Numbered from the stretch's first letter, positions 1 to 8,616 are shown. The stretch: DNA of 64,000 bases from DAOTVX01 sp034436015 (GCA_034436015.1 DAOTWG010000004.1:1-64000); one strand, 5' to 3'. Numbers and translations: made by a program. The notes: generated by a model not told the origin, from the letters alone.

Positions 1-202
1 GCAGCCACTTCGTCAGCACATCCACGGCCATGCCGGCGCGGCTGGTTTCGGGCGAGAGAACGGTCTGCAAGAGCCGCTCGACGTAATCCCGCGGCGGGTC
101 GTCGCAGGGCGCGCCGCAGATGGGGCAGGGCGTCCCGGCTAGGGCGGGGGCGCGGCAGGAGGGGCAAAAGCCCAGCGCAGGGGTCGAAGAAGAGAAGATC
201 AT
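1..202 (-). CDS. Zinc-ribbon protein, C-terminus cut by window edge
   Basis: Only the first 67 codons are inside the window. The frame is open from an ATG at 202 down to base 1. It encodes two CxxC knuckles, Cys13/Cys16 and Cys26/Cys29, within 21 residues, the arrangement of a small double zinc ribbon that often heads proteins of unrelated function. No family can be named from this piece. There is no Shine-Dalgarno before the ATG. Instead a terminator-like hairpin ends about 12 bases upstream, so expression may depend on read-through. The start is plausible but not proven. Confidence 0.6.
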   Translation of the reverse strand, partial: MIFSSSTPALGFCPSCRAPALAGTPCPICGAPCDDPPRDYVERLLQTVLSPETSRAGMAVDVLTKWL

Positions 203-242
203 CGAAACGAAAAGCCTCTACTGAGGTCGCTTCAGTAGAGGC
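203..242 (-). terminator. Terminator-like hairpin just upstream of the zinc-ribbon gene
   Basis: GCCTCTACTGA (214-224) pairs perfectly with TCAGTAGAGGC (232-242) around a 7-base loop. Read on the minus strand the stem is followed by TTTTCGTTT, which is the layout of an intrinsic terminator. It lies between a possible minus-strand promoter (-10 at 297-302) and the ATG at 202. It would act either as an attenuator or as the end of a short RNA. Confidence 0.55.
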
Positions 243-296
243 TATCAGTCTTGCAGACGGTTGCGGCGAGCCTCATCGCCGATGAGGTGGAATTCA

Positions 297-302
297 ATTG
301 TA
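297..302 (-). promoter_or_regulatory. -10 element (GGTACAAT) of a minus-strand promoter
   Basis: Minus-strand reading gives GG followed by TACAAT, the same form seen before many genes in this window. No good -35 is visible. Transcription from here would run through two hairpins (271-287 and 214-242) before the zinc-ribbon start codon. Confidence 0.4.
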
Positions 303-683
303 CCACAGAGAATTGCTTCCGGACAGTTTTGCGAGCCGGTGAAGCGCCCGAAAGCGGCAGGTCGCCGCCGTTGCCAAACTTGATACAGCCCCAGCCGTCT
401 GTTTTCACCGATCCTCACCAACACCGCGCGGCTTTCATGATGAAATCCACGTCGGAACTGCCCATGAGGACGATTTTCGCCCTCATACGTTCATTCTCCG
501 TGTTGGGGACTTTTTCAGGCAAAAAGTGTCAAAAACGAGACCGGTCTTGCAGTCAAGACCGCAAGGAAAGCAATGCTTTCAGATCAAGGTGGAAAACCGG
601 TCGCGCGCAACGGGATACATTTGGAATGCCGTCTTGATTGATAGTTGCATCCCTTTGCAGCATGCGTAACCCTTCAGTTCAGG
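303..683. other. Intergenic region without a convincing gene
   Basis: About 380 bases without a recognisable coding sequence. A 128-codon open frame crosses it on the plus strand, but its composition is irregular and it resembles no family. An inverted repeat CGGTCTTG (542-549)/CAAGACCG (554-561) is present, with T-rich sequence a few bases beyond it on the minus strand. It may be a weak terminator for minus-strand transcription. Confidence 0.4.
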
Positions 684-689
684 TATAAT
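684..689 (+). promoter_or_regulatory. -10 element (GGTATAAT) before the response regulator
   Basis: A perfect TATAAT preceded by GG lies 31 bases before the ATG at 721. GGAGGT at 711-716 is the ribosome binding site. No -35 at normal spacing is seen. Confidence 0.6.
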
Positions 690-720
690 CAGATTACCCA
701 ATCCCTTTTGGAGGTCTCGG

Positions 721-1095
721 ATGTCTTTTGCTCTGGTAATTGACGATAATCGTCATACAGCGGAAGCCTTGTGTCAGATGCTTAAATTGTGGGGGATTGC
801 GGCCCGGCCGGCCCTGGGGCCCAGCGCTGCGATGGCAATCCTCCGACAGGAAACGCCCCGTCTGATTTGCCTCGATATTAACATGCCCGGCGTGGATGGA
901 TTTGAGGTGTTGGGGTATTTGCGACGCGAACCGCGCCTGGCGGGCGTTCCTGTGCTTGTCATTACATCGGATGATCAACCAGAAACCCACATACGCGCAC
1001 TGCAAGCCGGCGCCCAGGCAGTTATCATCAAACCGGTAATGCCCGATACGTTGGAAGAGGCCTTGAAGCAAAGCGGTTTGCTGACCACAGGGTGA
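721..1095 (+). CDS. Single-domain response regulator (CheY-like receiver)
   Basis: A 124-residue receiver domain with no output domain. The acidic pair Asp8-Asp9, phospho-acceptor Asp52 in the LDINMPG motif, Thr82 and Lys104 (KP motif) are all present, so phosphorylation by a histidine kinase is expected. GGAGGT lies 4 bases before the ATG, and TATAAT at 684-689 suggests its own transcript. No kinase is encoded nearby, so the partner is unknown. It may act by protein contact, like CheY or Spo0F. A second stand-alone receiver lies at 33322-33714. Confidence 0.9.
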   Translation: MSFALVIDDNRHTAEALCQMLKLWGIAARPALGPSAAMAILRQETPRLICLDINMPGVDGFEVLGYLRREPRLAGVPVLVITSDDQPETHIRALQAGAQAVIIKPVMPDTLEEALKQSGLLTTG

Positions 1096-1135
1096 GAACA
1101 GACTTGTTGTTTACTACGGTTGTTTATAGTTGTTG

Positions 1136-1141
1136 TATAAT
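1136..1141 (+). promoter_or_regulatory. -10 element of a probably leaderless gene
   Basis: TATAAT at 1136-1141 lies 6 bases before an in-frame GTG at 1148. Transcription would be expected to start at or next to that GTG, so the mRNA would have no 5' leader. No Shine-Dalgarno exists in this interval. Confidence 0.55.
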
Positions 1142-1147
1142 GAAAAA

Positions 1148-2098
1148 GTGAATAACTTCCGGCGGCTGATTCTGATTAGCGCGCTTTGCCTGCTTGGTTT
1201 CTGGCAGCCAGCGCAGGCACAACAGGGGGAATCACGCTACTTCCCGGAAACCGGCCATACGGTGCGAGGGGAATTCCTTCAATTCTACGAGAGCATTCCC
1301 AATGCAGAATTGGTGTTCGGTTATCCTATCACCGAGGCGTTTGTCACCAATCACCCGCCTGGCCTGACCGTGCAATATTTCCAGCGGGCGCGTTTTGAAT
1401 TGCATCCCGAACTGCCGGCCGGACAACGAGTAACGTTGACGGCGATCGGCGCCTTGCTCTATACACCAGGGAATACGTCCATTACCGTTAATTCGCCCGG
1501 CGCGTGTCGTATGTTTCCAAATGGCCTCTCGACCTGTTATGATTTTCTCGCCTTCTATGAAGCGCACGGCGGCGCCCGCCTGTTCGGTTATCCGATTTCG
1601 GGCTTTGAGGTGTTGGCAGATGGGCGCATCGTTCAGTACTTCGAGCGCGCTCGCTTCGAGTGGCGGCCAGAATTCCCCACAGGTTCGAAGGTTGCCCTGA
1701 CCGATTCGGGTCGGCTCTACTTCGATCGGATAGGCGAGAACCCAGCGCTTCTCAACGCTGTTTCTCCAAATGCGATCATCGCTTCGCCTCCCCCATCTCT
1801 CCGGCTACACGTTTTCGTCAAGAAGGCAGTCACGGCTCCCACGGATACCCAAACCATTTACGTCGTCGTTCGCACGCAAACCGCCCAACCTGTGGCAGGG
1901 GCCGCTGTCTACCTCCGTGTGCGGCTGGCCGACGGGGAACGTCTCCTCCGTGTGATCACGAACGCTCGAGGCATAGCCAACGTAGAAGACCTAGCTTTCC
2001 AATCGCAACCTTCTGGTCTCCTCGTCTCCATACAGGCGCTGACCGAGTACGCCGGCCTGCGAGGTGAAACGACGACGTCGTTCCGTATCTGGCGTTGA
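1148..2098 (+). CDS. Secreted protein with Chloroflexi-type 'FPETGH/FGYPI' repeats
   Basis: A 316-residue exported protein. Residues 1-25 form a signal peptide (basic start, hydrophobic core, cleavage near AQA-QQ). Two repeats follow, each with an ETGH or FLAFYEAHG-like block, FGYPI and VQYFxRARFEWxPE. This resembles LGFP-like repeats frequent in secreted Chloroflexota proteins and thought to bind the cell surface. Residues 215-316 look like an Ig-like or carboxypeptidase-regulatory-like domain ('VAGAAVYLRV'). GTG at 1148 is chosen because it starts the signal peptide and sits 6 bases after TATAAT. TTG at 1130 would put the promoter inside the gene. The function is not known. Confidence 0.7.
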   Translation: MNNFRRLILISALCLLGFWQPAQAQQGESRYFPETGHTVRGEFLQFYESIPNAELVFGYPITEAFVTNHPPGLTVQYFQRARFELHPELPAGQRVTLTAIGALLYTPGNTSITVNSPGACRMFPNGLSTCYDFLAFYEAHGGARLFGYPISGFEVLADGRIVQYFERARFEWRPEFPTGSKVALTDSGRLYFDRIGENPALLNAVSPNAIIASPPPSLRLHVFVKKAVTAPTDTQTIYVVVRTQTAQPVAGAAVYLRVRLADGERLLRVITNARGIANVEDLAFQSQPSGLLVSIQALTEYAGLRGETTTSFRIWR

Positions 2099-2165
2099 CC
2101 AGGTCGCCCTCCCAGCGTTCTCTCTCTAGCATTGCGGTCACTCTCTTCCTCGTGAAGAAGTGGGG

Positions 2166-2171
2166 TACAAT
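2166..2171 (+). promoter_or_regulatory. -10 element (GGTACAAT) before ssb
   Basis: TACAAT preceded by GG, about 48 bases upstream of the ssb ATG. No matching -35. GAGAGGAG at 2205-2212 serves as ribosome binding site. Confidence 0.45.
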
Positions 2172-2218
2172 TGAAAACATACAAACCCTTACGTCAACAC
2201 TCGCGAGAGGAGTTTTCT

Positions 2219-2647
2219 ATGTCCTTCCATACAGTTATCCTTGTTGGCAACGTAGGACGCGACCCGGAAATGCGCTATACGCCAACCGGTCAGGCGATTA
2301 CCTCTTTTTCTGTCGCTACGAATCGTCAGTACGTGAACAACAACGGCGAGACCGTCAAAGAGACCGTTTGGTTTCGCGTCTCCGTCTGGGGTAAGCAGGC
2401 AGAATCGTGCAATCAGTATCTGAGAAAGGGCACACGAGTCTTGGTAGAGGGACGGTTGACCCCCAATCCAAACACCGGCGGGCCACGTATCTGGACTGGA
2501 CAAGACGGTCAACCGCGCGCGTCCTTCGAGATTACCGCACAAGTCGTGCGTTTCTTGTCCTCGCGTGCAGAGGAAGAGGGCGGAATAGGCGCTGCGCCGC
2601 TGGAGGAGGAAACCACCCTGGTTGACGAGGAGGATATTCCCTTTTAA
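2219..2647 (+). CDS. ssb: Single-stranded DNA-binding protein
   Basis: A 142-residue SSB that coats single-stranded DNA in replication, recombination and repair. The N-terminal OB fold opens with VILVGNVGRDPEMRYTPTG and contains the usual ETVWFRVSVWGKQAE stretch. The tail is acidic and ends in DEEDIPF, the tip that recruits partner enzymes such as RecJ-type nucleases and helicases. ATG at 2219 is preferred over an upstream ATG at 2171 because it has a ribosome binding site and begins exactly at the family N-terminus. It heads a co-directional run that ends in recJ at 6922. Confidence 0.95.
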   Translation: MSFHTVILVGNVGRDPEMRYTPTGQAITSFSVATNRQYVNNNGETVKETVWFRVSVWGKQAESCNQYLRKGTRVLVEGRLTPNPNTGGPRIWTGQDGQPRASFEITAQVVRFLSSRAEEEGGIGAAPLEEETTLVDEEDIPF

Positions 2648-2670
2648 TTCTAACTACTGAGGTGTTTCTT

Positions 2671-3072
2671 ATGGCTCTTTCCCCTCCTCCTCGTTCCCAA
2701 CCGCCGGTCGCCGGCTTGCCTATCGAGATGGCGTCAGACCTCCAGCCTATCTACGCCAATCTGGTGCGGATCGCCCATTCGACCACAGATTTTGTTCTTG
2801 ATTTTGCCCGTTTTCTCCCTGGTGAAAGTAAGGCTTCGGTGATGGCGCGCGTGGTGCTCTCACCGCTGGCGGCCAAACTGCTGTTGCGCGCCCTGACCGA
2901 AAACATCAGCCGCTATGAAAACACCTTCGGTGTCATTGCCATCCCTATGATGGACACGGCATCGCTGACCGATAATTTGTTCCGACCACCACATCCCCCC
3001 GAAGGGCCTCCGGCAGACACCGAACCCCCCTCCGAGCCTACACAAAACCCACCGCAAGAGCCTGATGGATAA
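2671..3072 (+). CDS. DUF3467 family protein
   Basis: A 133-residue protein. Its core (about residues 20-95) has the DUF3467 pattern: YANLVRIAHSTTDFVLDF, then SPLAAKLLLRAL and NISRYENTFGVI. A Pro-rich tail follows. Family members are small, widespread and uncharacterised. ATG at 2671 has AGGTG 7 bases upstream; an in-frame GTG at 2662 would overlap that site. It lies 23 bases after ssb and 8 bases before the translin gene, so co-transcription is likely. Confidence 0.8.
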   Translation: MALSPPPRSQPPVAGLPIEMASDLQPIYANLVRIAHSTTDFVLDFARFLPGESKASVMARVVLSPLAAKLLLRALTENISRYENTFGVIAIPMMDTASLTDNLFRPPHPPEGPPADTEPPSEPTQNPPQEPDG

Positions 3073-3080
3073 TTCCTGCT

Positions 3081-3758
3081 ATGCACAAACTGGAAGAGAT
3101 CGCGGAGCAAATTCGCCAAACTTTCGAGAGACAAAACGCGCGCCGCGACCGCGCGCTCGCGCAAGCGCGCCAGTTGACACGCGCTTGCGCGCTGGCCATC
3201 CGCGCCGCCCACCGCGACGAAATCGAGACGATGCACCGTTACCTGGAAGAATCGCACGCGCTGGCCGACTCGCTGTACGTTGACCTAAGCGAATTTCCGG
3301 ACTTGTATTATGATGGCTACACGCAAGACGCGCTAAAGGAATTTGCGGAAGCCAGCATCACCTGTGCCATTCTGTTCCATCAACCTTTGCCTTCACCAGA
3401 CGACCTGCATGTCCTCCCCGCGACGTACCTGAATGGCCTGGCCGAATCGGTCGGCGAAATGCGTCGTCGTTGTCTGGATATGCTTCGCCGGGACAACATC
3501 GCGGAAGCCGAGCGCCTCCTAACCCACATGGACGATATCTACGCCGTACTCGTCACTATGGATTATCCCGATGCCATCACGCTTGGCTTGCGTCGTCAAA
3601 CAGACATCGTTCGCTCGCTGGTAGAGCGCACGCGCGGTGATCTTACCTTTAGTCTGCGCGGCAGGGAACTTCACCTTGCTCTTTCTCGCCTGAGCGGTCA
3701 ATTGCGGGAGAATGACGCGAACGAGACTGTCCCGCCCGACTCGCCGTGGACAGATTGA
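3081..3758 (+). CDS. Translin family protein
   Basis: A 225-residue all-helical protein matching the translin/TRAX family, which binds single-stranded RNA or DNA and includes an RNase activity in TRAX. Visible landmarks are ALKEFAEASITCAILFH, YLNGLAESVGEMRRRCLDML, MDDIYAVLVTMDYPDAITLGLRRQTDIVR and a closing ERTRGDLTFSLR. Archaeal and bacterial homologues are often misnamed haloacid dehalogenase. The TRAX catalytic Glu/Asp set cannot be assigned without alignment. Placement between ssb and recJ fits a single-strand nucleic acid role, but that is inference. Confidence 0.8.
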   Translation: MHKLEEIAEQIRQTFERQNARRDRALAQARQLTRACALAIRAAHRDEIETMHRYLEESHALADSLYVDLSEFPDLYYDGYTQDALKEFAEASITCAILFHQPLPSPDDLHVLPATYLNGLAESVGEMRRRCLDMLRRDNIAEAERLLTHMDDIYAVLVTMDYPDAITLGLRRQTDIVRSLVERTRGDLTFSLRGRELHLALSRLSGQLRENDANETVPPDSPWTD

Positions 3759-3835
3759 AATCGCCTTGCCTCTCCGCCGATTTTCATACTATACTGGAAA
3801 CGATTGCGCCGTTCTGATTCCCCACGGAGGCCAAG

Positions 3836-5188
3836 ATGTACCTACAAGGAATTCTCGAGGTTGTCATCGGTCTGATCTTCATGTGGCTGGTGCTGAGTGT
3901 CGCTGTGATGCAGCTCATGGAATGGGTCGCAGCAGCGTTGCAATGGCGCGCCAAAACCTTGAAAGACGCCATACGTCAAATGCTTAAGGATAACCTCCTC
4001 ACGGAAGCACTGTACCAACACCCGCTTATCACCAGTCTATCCCAAAAACGCAAGAACGGGAAACTTTTGCTGCCGGCCTTCATCCCGGCCGATAAATTCG
4101 CCCTAGCACTCTTCGACCTGGCCGCGACGGCAGGAACCGAGGCCTTTCCTCTGCGCCAAATCTTTGAGGCTATCGAGACCCAGCTCGAGCGTCTAGACGA
4201 CCCCCTTCAGCGGAAACTGGCCCACGAAGATTGGGACGCTATCGTGAACACGGCTCGCGAATTGGCTTCCTCGTCGCTTGGCGAGGCCGCTATAGATACA
4301 TTGAAAGCACGCCTACAGGAGTACCACGATCGTTATCCTGAACTACAAGAGATTCTGGATACAGCGATTCCGCAGATTCACGCCTACTATGATTCCTTGT
4401 TGGCAGAGCAACTCAAAATGGAGGCCGGTGGTCAGGCAGCCGACCTGACCCTACGTCAGATTCGCCTTGGCCTGATCGCGCTAGAGACCATGTATCCTCA
4501 TTCCCAGGTGCGTCGAACCATTGGCGCCTTGCTGGCCGGCGTGGAGGAATACGTGGCGGAGGGCGAACGCGCGCTGGCAATCGCACGGAAGAACGTTGAA
4601 AAATGGTTTAATGACGCTATGGATCGACTCTCGGGCCTCTACAAACGCAAGGTGCAAAAGGCCTCCTTTTTGGCAGGATTATTGTTGGCGATCTTCCTCA
4701 ATATTGATTCCATTGGCATTGCCGTTGCCCTGTGGCGTGAACCAACGCTTCGTCAGACGATTGTCATGCAAGCGGAGGCATACATTCAGCAACAGTCCCA
4801 GGGCGCAGAAGAGGAGGGAATGCCGGTGGTCAGCCCGGTTATCACGATTAAAGCCCTACAAGATCAACTCCGCGACCTGACCTTGCCGGTCGGCTGGGTC
4901 AGTGAGCCGCTCCCTCGTCAAGGCATACCTTGCGCCCCTTATTCCGCCTCTGCTTATGCGGAAGACGGCTCGCCGACCCATATCATGGGGATTCCCCTGG
5001 GTCAGGTGTGTTACCCTCTGAGGAACGTCCCGCCGCTCAATGCAGAACAGTGGGTAGGATGGCTGGTAAAAGCGCTGGGGATGGTTCTGAGCGGCGCGGC
5101 CGCGGCGCAGGGCGCGCCATTCTGGTTTGACATCCTAAAGAAATTCGTCAATATTCGCAGCAGCGGTCCAAAGCCAGACGAAAAGTAA
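3836..5188 (+). CDS. Membrane protein of unknown function
   Basis: A 450-residue protein with a TM segment at residues 5-27, a long soluble helical stretch, a second hydrophobic pair near 277-305 (ASFLAGLLLAIFLNIDSIGI) and a C-terminal hydrophobic segment near 405-430. The 'VEKWFNDAMDRLSGLYKRK' block just before the central TM and the closing 'FWFDILKKFVN' are the same landmarks as in a widespread uncharacterised membrane family. GGAGG at 3826-3830 supports the start. It is followed 8 bases later by the ParB/Usp fusion. No enzyme motif is visible. Confidence 0.7.
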   Translation: MYLQGILEVVIGLIFMWLVLSVAVMQLMEWVAAALQWRAKTLKDAIRQMLKDNLLTEALYQHPLITSLSQKRKNGKLLLPAFIPADKFALALFDLAATAGTEAFPLRQIFEAIETQLERLDDPLQRKLAHEDWDAIVNTARELASSSLGEAAIDTLKARLQEYHDRYPELQEILDTAIPQIHAYYDSLLAEQLKMEAGGQAADLTLRQIRLGLIALETMYPHSQVRRTIGALLAGVEEYVAEGERALAIARKNVEKWFNDAMDRLSGLYKRKVQKASFLAGLLLAIFLNIDSIGIAVALWREPTLRQTIVMQAEAYIQQQSQGAEEEGMPVVSPVITIKALQDQLRDLTLPVGWVSEPLPRQGIPCAPYSASAYAEDGSPTHIMGIPLGQVCYPLRNVPPLNAEQWVGWLVKALGMVLSGAAAAQGAPFWFDILKKFVNIRSSGPKPDEK

Positions 5189-5196
5189 CTGCTCCC

Positions 5197-6879
5197 ATGT
5201 CGCTACAGGATACGTATTATCAATCGGCATTGAACGACTTTCAGAACGCGCGCCGCAAAGCCGCCTTACGTGAACTGGTAGCGCGCCTGACCGGCAAACC
5301 GAATGAATTACTCTCCTACGATGACGTCGCGCAGAAACTGCGGTTGCATGTTCGCAGCGAACGCGGCATTCAAGAAATCCCTCTTGACGCCATCGTGGGA
5401 AGCGTAGGACGTTATAGCGATTTCACGCGCGATTTTCTCCCTCGCAAGGACGAAAATCAACGCCGCTGGGTGCAAGTCAGGGCGATGATGGAAAATCCCT
5501 CCGGCGGCGGCATTCCTCCTATTGACGTTTACAAAGTAGGCGAAGTGTACTTCGTCCTGGATGGCAATCACCGCGTCTCGGCTGCGCGGCAGGCCGGTTT
5601 CAAGACCATCGAGGCACATGTGATCGAGGTCCAGACGGATGTCCCTCTCACGCCCGAGGTCAGCCCGGATGATCTGATCATCAAGGCCGAATATGCCAAT
5701 TTCCTGGAAAAGACAGGCCTCAAACGTTTGCGTCCAGAAGCCGATTTGAGCGTTTCTGTGCCAGGGCAGTATCAAAAACTGCTCGAACACATTGAAGTCC
5801 ATCGGTACTTCATGGGCATTGATTTCCAACGCGAGATTAGCTGGGAGGAAGCCGTTGCACACTGGTACGACGCCGTCTATCTGCCGGTCATCGAACCGAT
5901 TCGCGAGCACGGCCTGCTACGCTGGTTTCCCGGGCGCACCGAAACCGACCTCTACTTATGGGTGGCCGAGCATCGCGCGGAACTGGAGAGCGAAACCGGC
6001 TGGTCCATCCGTCCCGAGGCTGCCGCGCTCGAACTGGCCGCGCGCGAAAACCCACGCCTGGAAGATCTGGAGGCGCAGACCGGCCAGTATCGCTTGGAAA
6101 AAATGGTAGATCGTTACCTCGACCACTTGTTCCGCGATATTCTCGTGCTTATCACAGGCGCCGAGGAAGGATGGCAGGCTCTCGAACAAGCCCTTCACAT
6201 TGCTCAGCTGGAAAACGCTACCCTGCATGGTCTGCACATCGTTTCCCGTCGTGGCAAGCCCGACGAGGCAAAAACAACCGCGATTCAGAATCGCTTCCAT
6301 CAGCGTTGTCAGGAGACCGGCGTAGGGGGCAATTTGGCCATCGCCGCCGGCGAAGTCGCGGAAGTCGTTCGACAACGCGCCCTGTTGACGGATTTAGTTG
6401 TCCTAAATGTAGCACATCCCCCTTTGTCCGGTCTCTCCGCCCTGCGCTCCGGCCTGCGCACGATACTGCGCAAAGCCGCCCGACCCGTTCTGGCCGTGCC
6501 GGGCGTAGTCAGTCCAATGGATAGGGTATTGCTGGCCTTTGACGGCAGCGAGAACGCCCGCGAGGCACTCTTTGTCGCCGCGTATCTGGCCGAAACGTGG
6601 AAAGTCGAGTTGACCGTTCTGACGGCCACAGACGGCGGGCGAATTCCGGCTTCCGTACAAGATTACGCCCGCGCCTATCTGGAACTCCATGAAATTCAAG
6701 CTCACTATATCCTCAGCGAGGGCGCGAAGACAGTGCTCCCGCGCCTGGTCAATGAGCACGGCGTCAACCTCGTGATCATGGGCAGTTACGGCGGCCCAAC
6801 CTGGCGGGAACTTTTGTTGGATAGCGCGGTCAACTTCATGCTTCGAGAAGCACGTTGCCCCTCACTAATTTGCCATTAA
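5197..6879 (+). CDS. ParB-like nuclease domain fused to two universal-stress domains
   Basis: A 560-residue multidomain protein. Residues about 58-146 form a ParB/sulfiredoxin-like domain with the LDGNHRVSAAR motif (Asp122-Arg126 core), a fold that binds CTP or ATP or cuts DNA. Residues 210-265 (FQREISWEEAVAHWYD, LLRWFPGRTETDLY) are a conserved linker of DUF4032 style. Two UspA-like domains follow, about 312-430 and 439-560. The last Usp has the G-x2-G spacing but Asp in place of the final Gly of the ATP loop. It follows the membrane protein by 8 bases and precedes recJ. A role in stress or nucleotide sensing is inferred. Confidence 0.75.
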   Translation: MSLQDTYYQSALNDFQNARRKAALRELVARLTGKPNELLSYDDVAQKLRLHVRSERGIQEIPLDAIVGSVGRYSDFTRDFLPRKDENQRRWVQVRAMMENPSGGGIPPIDVYKVGEVYFVLDGNHRVSAARQAGFKTIEAHVIEVQTDVPLTPEVSPDDLIIKAEYANFLEKTGLKRLRPEADLSVSVPGQYQKLLEHIEVHRYFMGIDFQREISWEEAVAHWYDAVYLPVIEPIREHGLLRWFPGRTETDLYLWVAEHRAELESETGWSIRPEAAALELAARENPRLEDLEAQTGQYRLEKMVDRYLDHLFRDILVLITGAEEGWQALEQALHIAQLENATLHGLHIVSRRGKPDEAKTTAIQNRFHQRCQETGVGGNLAIAAGEVAEVVRQRALLTDLVVLNVAHPPLSGLSALRSGLRTILRKAARPVLAVPGVVSPMDRVLLAFDGSENAREALFVAAYLAETWKVELTVLTATDGGRIPASVQDYARAYLELHEIQAHYILSEGAKTVLPRLVNEHGVNLVIMGSYGGPTWRELLLDSAVNFMLREARCPSLICH

Positions 6880-6921
6880 CCCTATCCCGATGCTCCTTCG
6901 TCCTATACACGCCGCTGTACC

Positions 6922-8616
6922 ATGACAAACTCCAAACGCTGGATCCTCGCTCCCCCTCTTCCACCTTCTGCTCAGGAAGCGCTTGCCGCCTTTCCACCTA
7001 TATTGCGGCAGTTACTCTACAATCGTGGCTACGCCACAGAGGCAGCCGCCCGCGCCTACTTGCAGGCCCAGCCGCCTTTCGACGCCGACCCCTTCCACAT
7101 GGCAGGCATGGAACAGGCCGTGGAACGAATCCGGCGCGCGATTCGTTTTGCCGAGCCGATCGCGATCTACGGAGACTACGATGTTGACGGCGTCACGGCC
7201 ACGGTTTTGCTGATGCAGGTCATGCAAGCCTTAAACGCAAACGCTCGTCCTTACATTCCAAATCGCTTCGAGGATGGATATGGGCTGAATAAGGAGGCGT
7301 TGGCCGCACTGCAAGCCGATGGGACAAAACTGGTTATCACCGTGGATTGCGGCATTCGTTCTCACGAGGAGGCTGTTTACGCGCGCCAGATAGGGTTGGA
7401 TCTTATCATTACCGATCACCACACTCCCGGCAACACCTTGCCCTGCGCCATAGCCGTCCTCAATCCGAAACAGCCTGATGACCCCTATCCGGAAAAAGAT
7501 CTCGCCGGCGTGGGCATTGCCTACAAACTTGCCCAGGCACTTCTTGCAAGACAAAATCGCTTGCCGGGGTTGGAGGTAGAACGTCTACTCGACTTGGTGG
7601 CCTTGGGCACGGTGGCCGATTTAGCGCCGTTGACAGGCGAAAACCGCGCGCTTGTCCGTCAGGGGCTGCGAGAGATTGCACAGACACAGCGGCAGGGCTT
7701 ATTCTCATTAGCGGCTGTCGCGGAGATACCGCTGGCGCGCGTCAACGCCACGACCATCGGATACATTCTTGGCCCCCGTCTTAATGCTGCCGGGCGACTC
7801 GATACTGCCCTGGCAGCCTACGAGTTGCTAGCGACCTCGAATCCCCAGCGCGCCGCCGAACTTGCTCAGCAACTCCACCTCCAAAACCGTCAACGCCAGG
7901 AACTGACTCGCAAGATACAGGAAGAGGCCGAAGCCCTTGCGCTGGCGGAAGATCCCCAATCGCTCCTCCTCTTTGCCGTTCACCCCGAATTCAACCCCGG
8001 CGTTGTAGGATTGGCCGCCGCCCGGCTGGCGGAGAAGTTTTACCGCCCGGCCGTCGTTGGCCAGATTGCTACAGAGACGACTCGCTGTTCCTGCCGCTCT
8101 ATACCGGAATTCCATATCACTCAGGCCCTCGACCAATGCAAAGACCTATTAGTGCGGCACGGCGGTCACGCCTCAGCTGCCGGCTTTACGGTCCACAACA
8201 AGAACCTGCCCACTCTCCGAGAGCGGTTGAAGGCGATTGCCCAGGAACAACTTAGCAGTCAAGAACTCAGACAAACGCTCTACGCCGATGCCGAACTTTC
8301 GCTCGCCGATTTGCGGCCAGAACTCTTGAAACAGATCGAGCACTTGCAACCAACCGGTTACGGCAATCCGGAAGCCGTCTTCATCACGCGCAACGTGCGC
8401 GTTGCACGCGCGCGGCCGGTTGGCGCGGAGGGGAAGCACCTGAAACTCACCGTCACCGACGGCTGGCTGACCTTTGACGCGATCGGTTTCCAGATGGGGC
8501 ACCTCGCCTCGCAACTGCCCGCGCAGGTGGACATCCTATACACGTTCGAGATCAACGAGTACAACGGGAAACAATCCCTGCAACTCAACCTGCGCGATCT
8601 CCGGCCGGCGATGTAG
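6922..8616 (+). CDS. recJ: Single-stranded-DNA-specific exonuclease RecJ
   Basis: A 564-residue 5'-3' single-strand DNA exonuclease of the DHH phosphoesterase superfamily, used in RecF-pathway recombination and mismatch and base-excision repair. Manganese-binding motifs are clear: YGDYDVDGVTAT near residue 82, TVDCGIRS near 137, and IITDHHTPG near 165. The DHHA1-type motif VVGLAAARLAEKF and the GGHASAAGF loop follow at about 355-415, then a C-terminal OB domain. Length is normal for the family. It is transcribed in the same direction as ssb, whose acidic tail is a known RecJ partner in other bacteria. Confidence 0.95.
   Translation: MTNSKRWILAPPLPPSAQEALAAFPPILRQLLYNRGYATEAAARAYLQAQPPFDADPFHMAGMEQAVERIRRAIRFAEPIAIYGDYDVDGVTATVLLMQVMQALNANARPYIPNRFEDGYGLNKEALAALQADGTKLVITVDCGIRSHEEAVYARQIGLDLIITDHHTPGNTLPCAIAVLNPKQPDDPYPEKDLAGVGIAYKLAQALLARQNRLPGLEVERLLDLVALGTVADLAPLTGENRALVRQGLREIAQTQRQGLFSLAAVAEIPLARVNATTIGYILGPRLNAAGRLDTALAAYELLATSNPQRAAELAQQLHLQNRQRQELTRKIQEEAEALALAEDPQSLLLFAVHPEFNPGVVGLAAARLAEKFYRPAVVGQIATETTRCSCRSIPEFHITQALDQCKDLLVRHGGHASAAGFTVHNKNLPTLRERLKAIAQEQLSSQELRQTLYADAELSLADLRPELLKQIEHLQPTGYGNPEAVFITRNVRVARARPVGAEGKHLKLTVTDGWLTFDAIGFQMGHLASQLPAQVDILYTFEINEYNGKQSLQLNLRDLRPAM

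Noticed and set aside
251..637. 128-codon open frame on the plus strand
   Set aside because: No ribosome binding site or family resemblance, irregular composition; more likely chance in an intergenic region.
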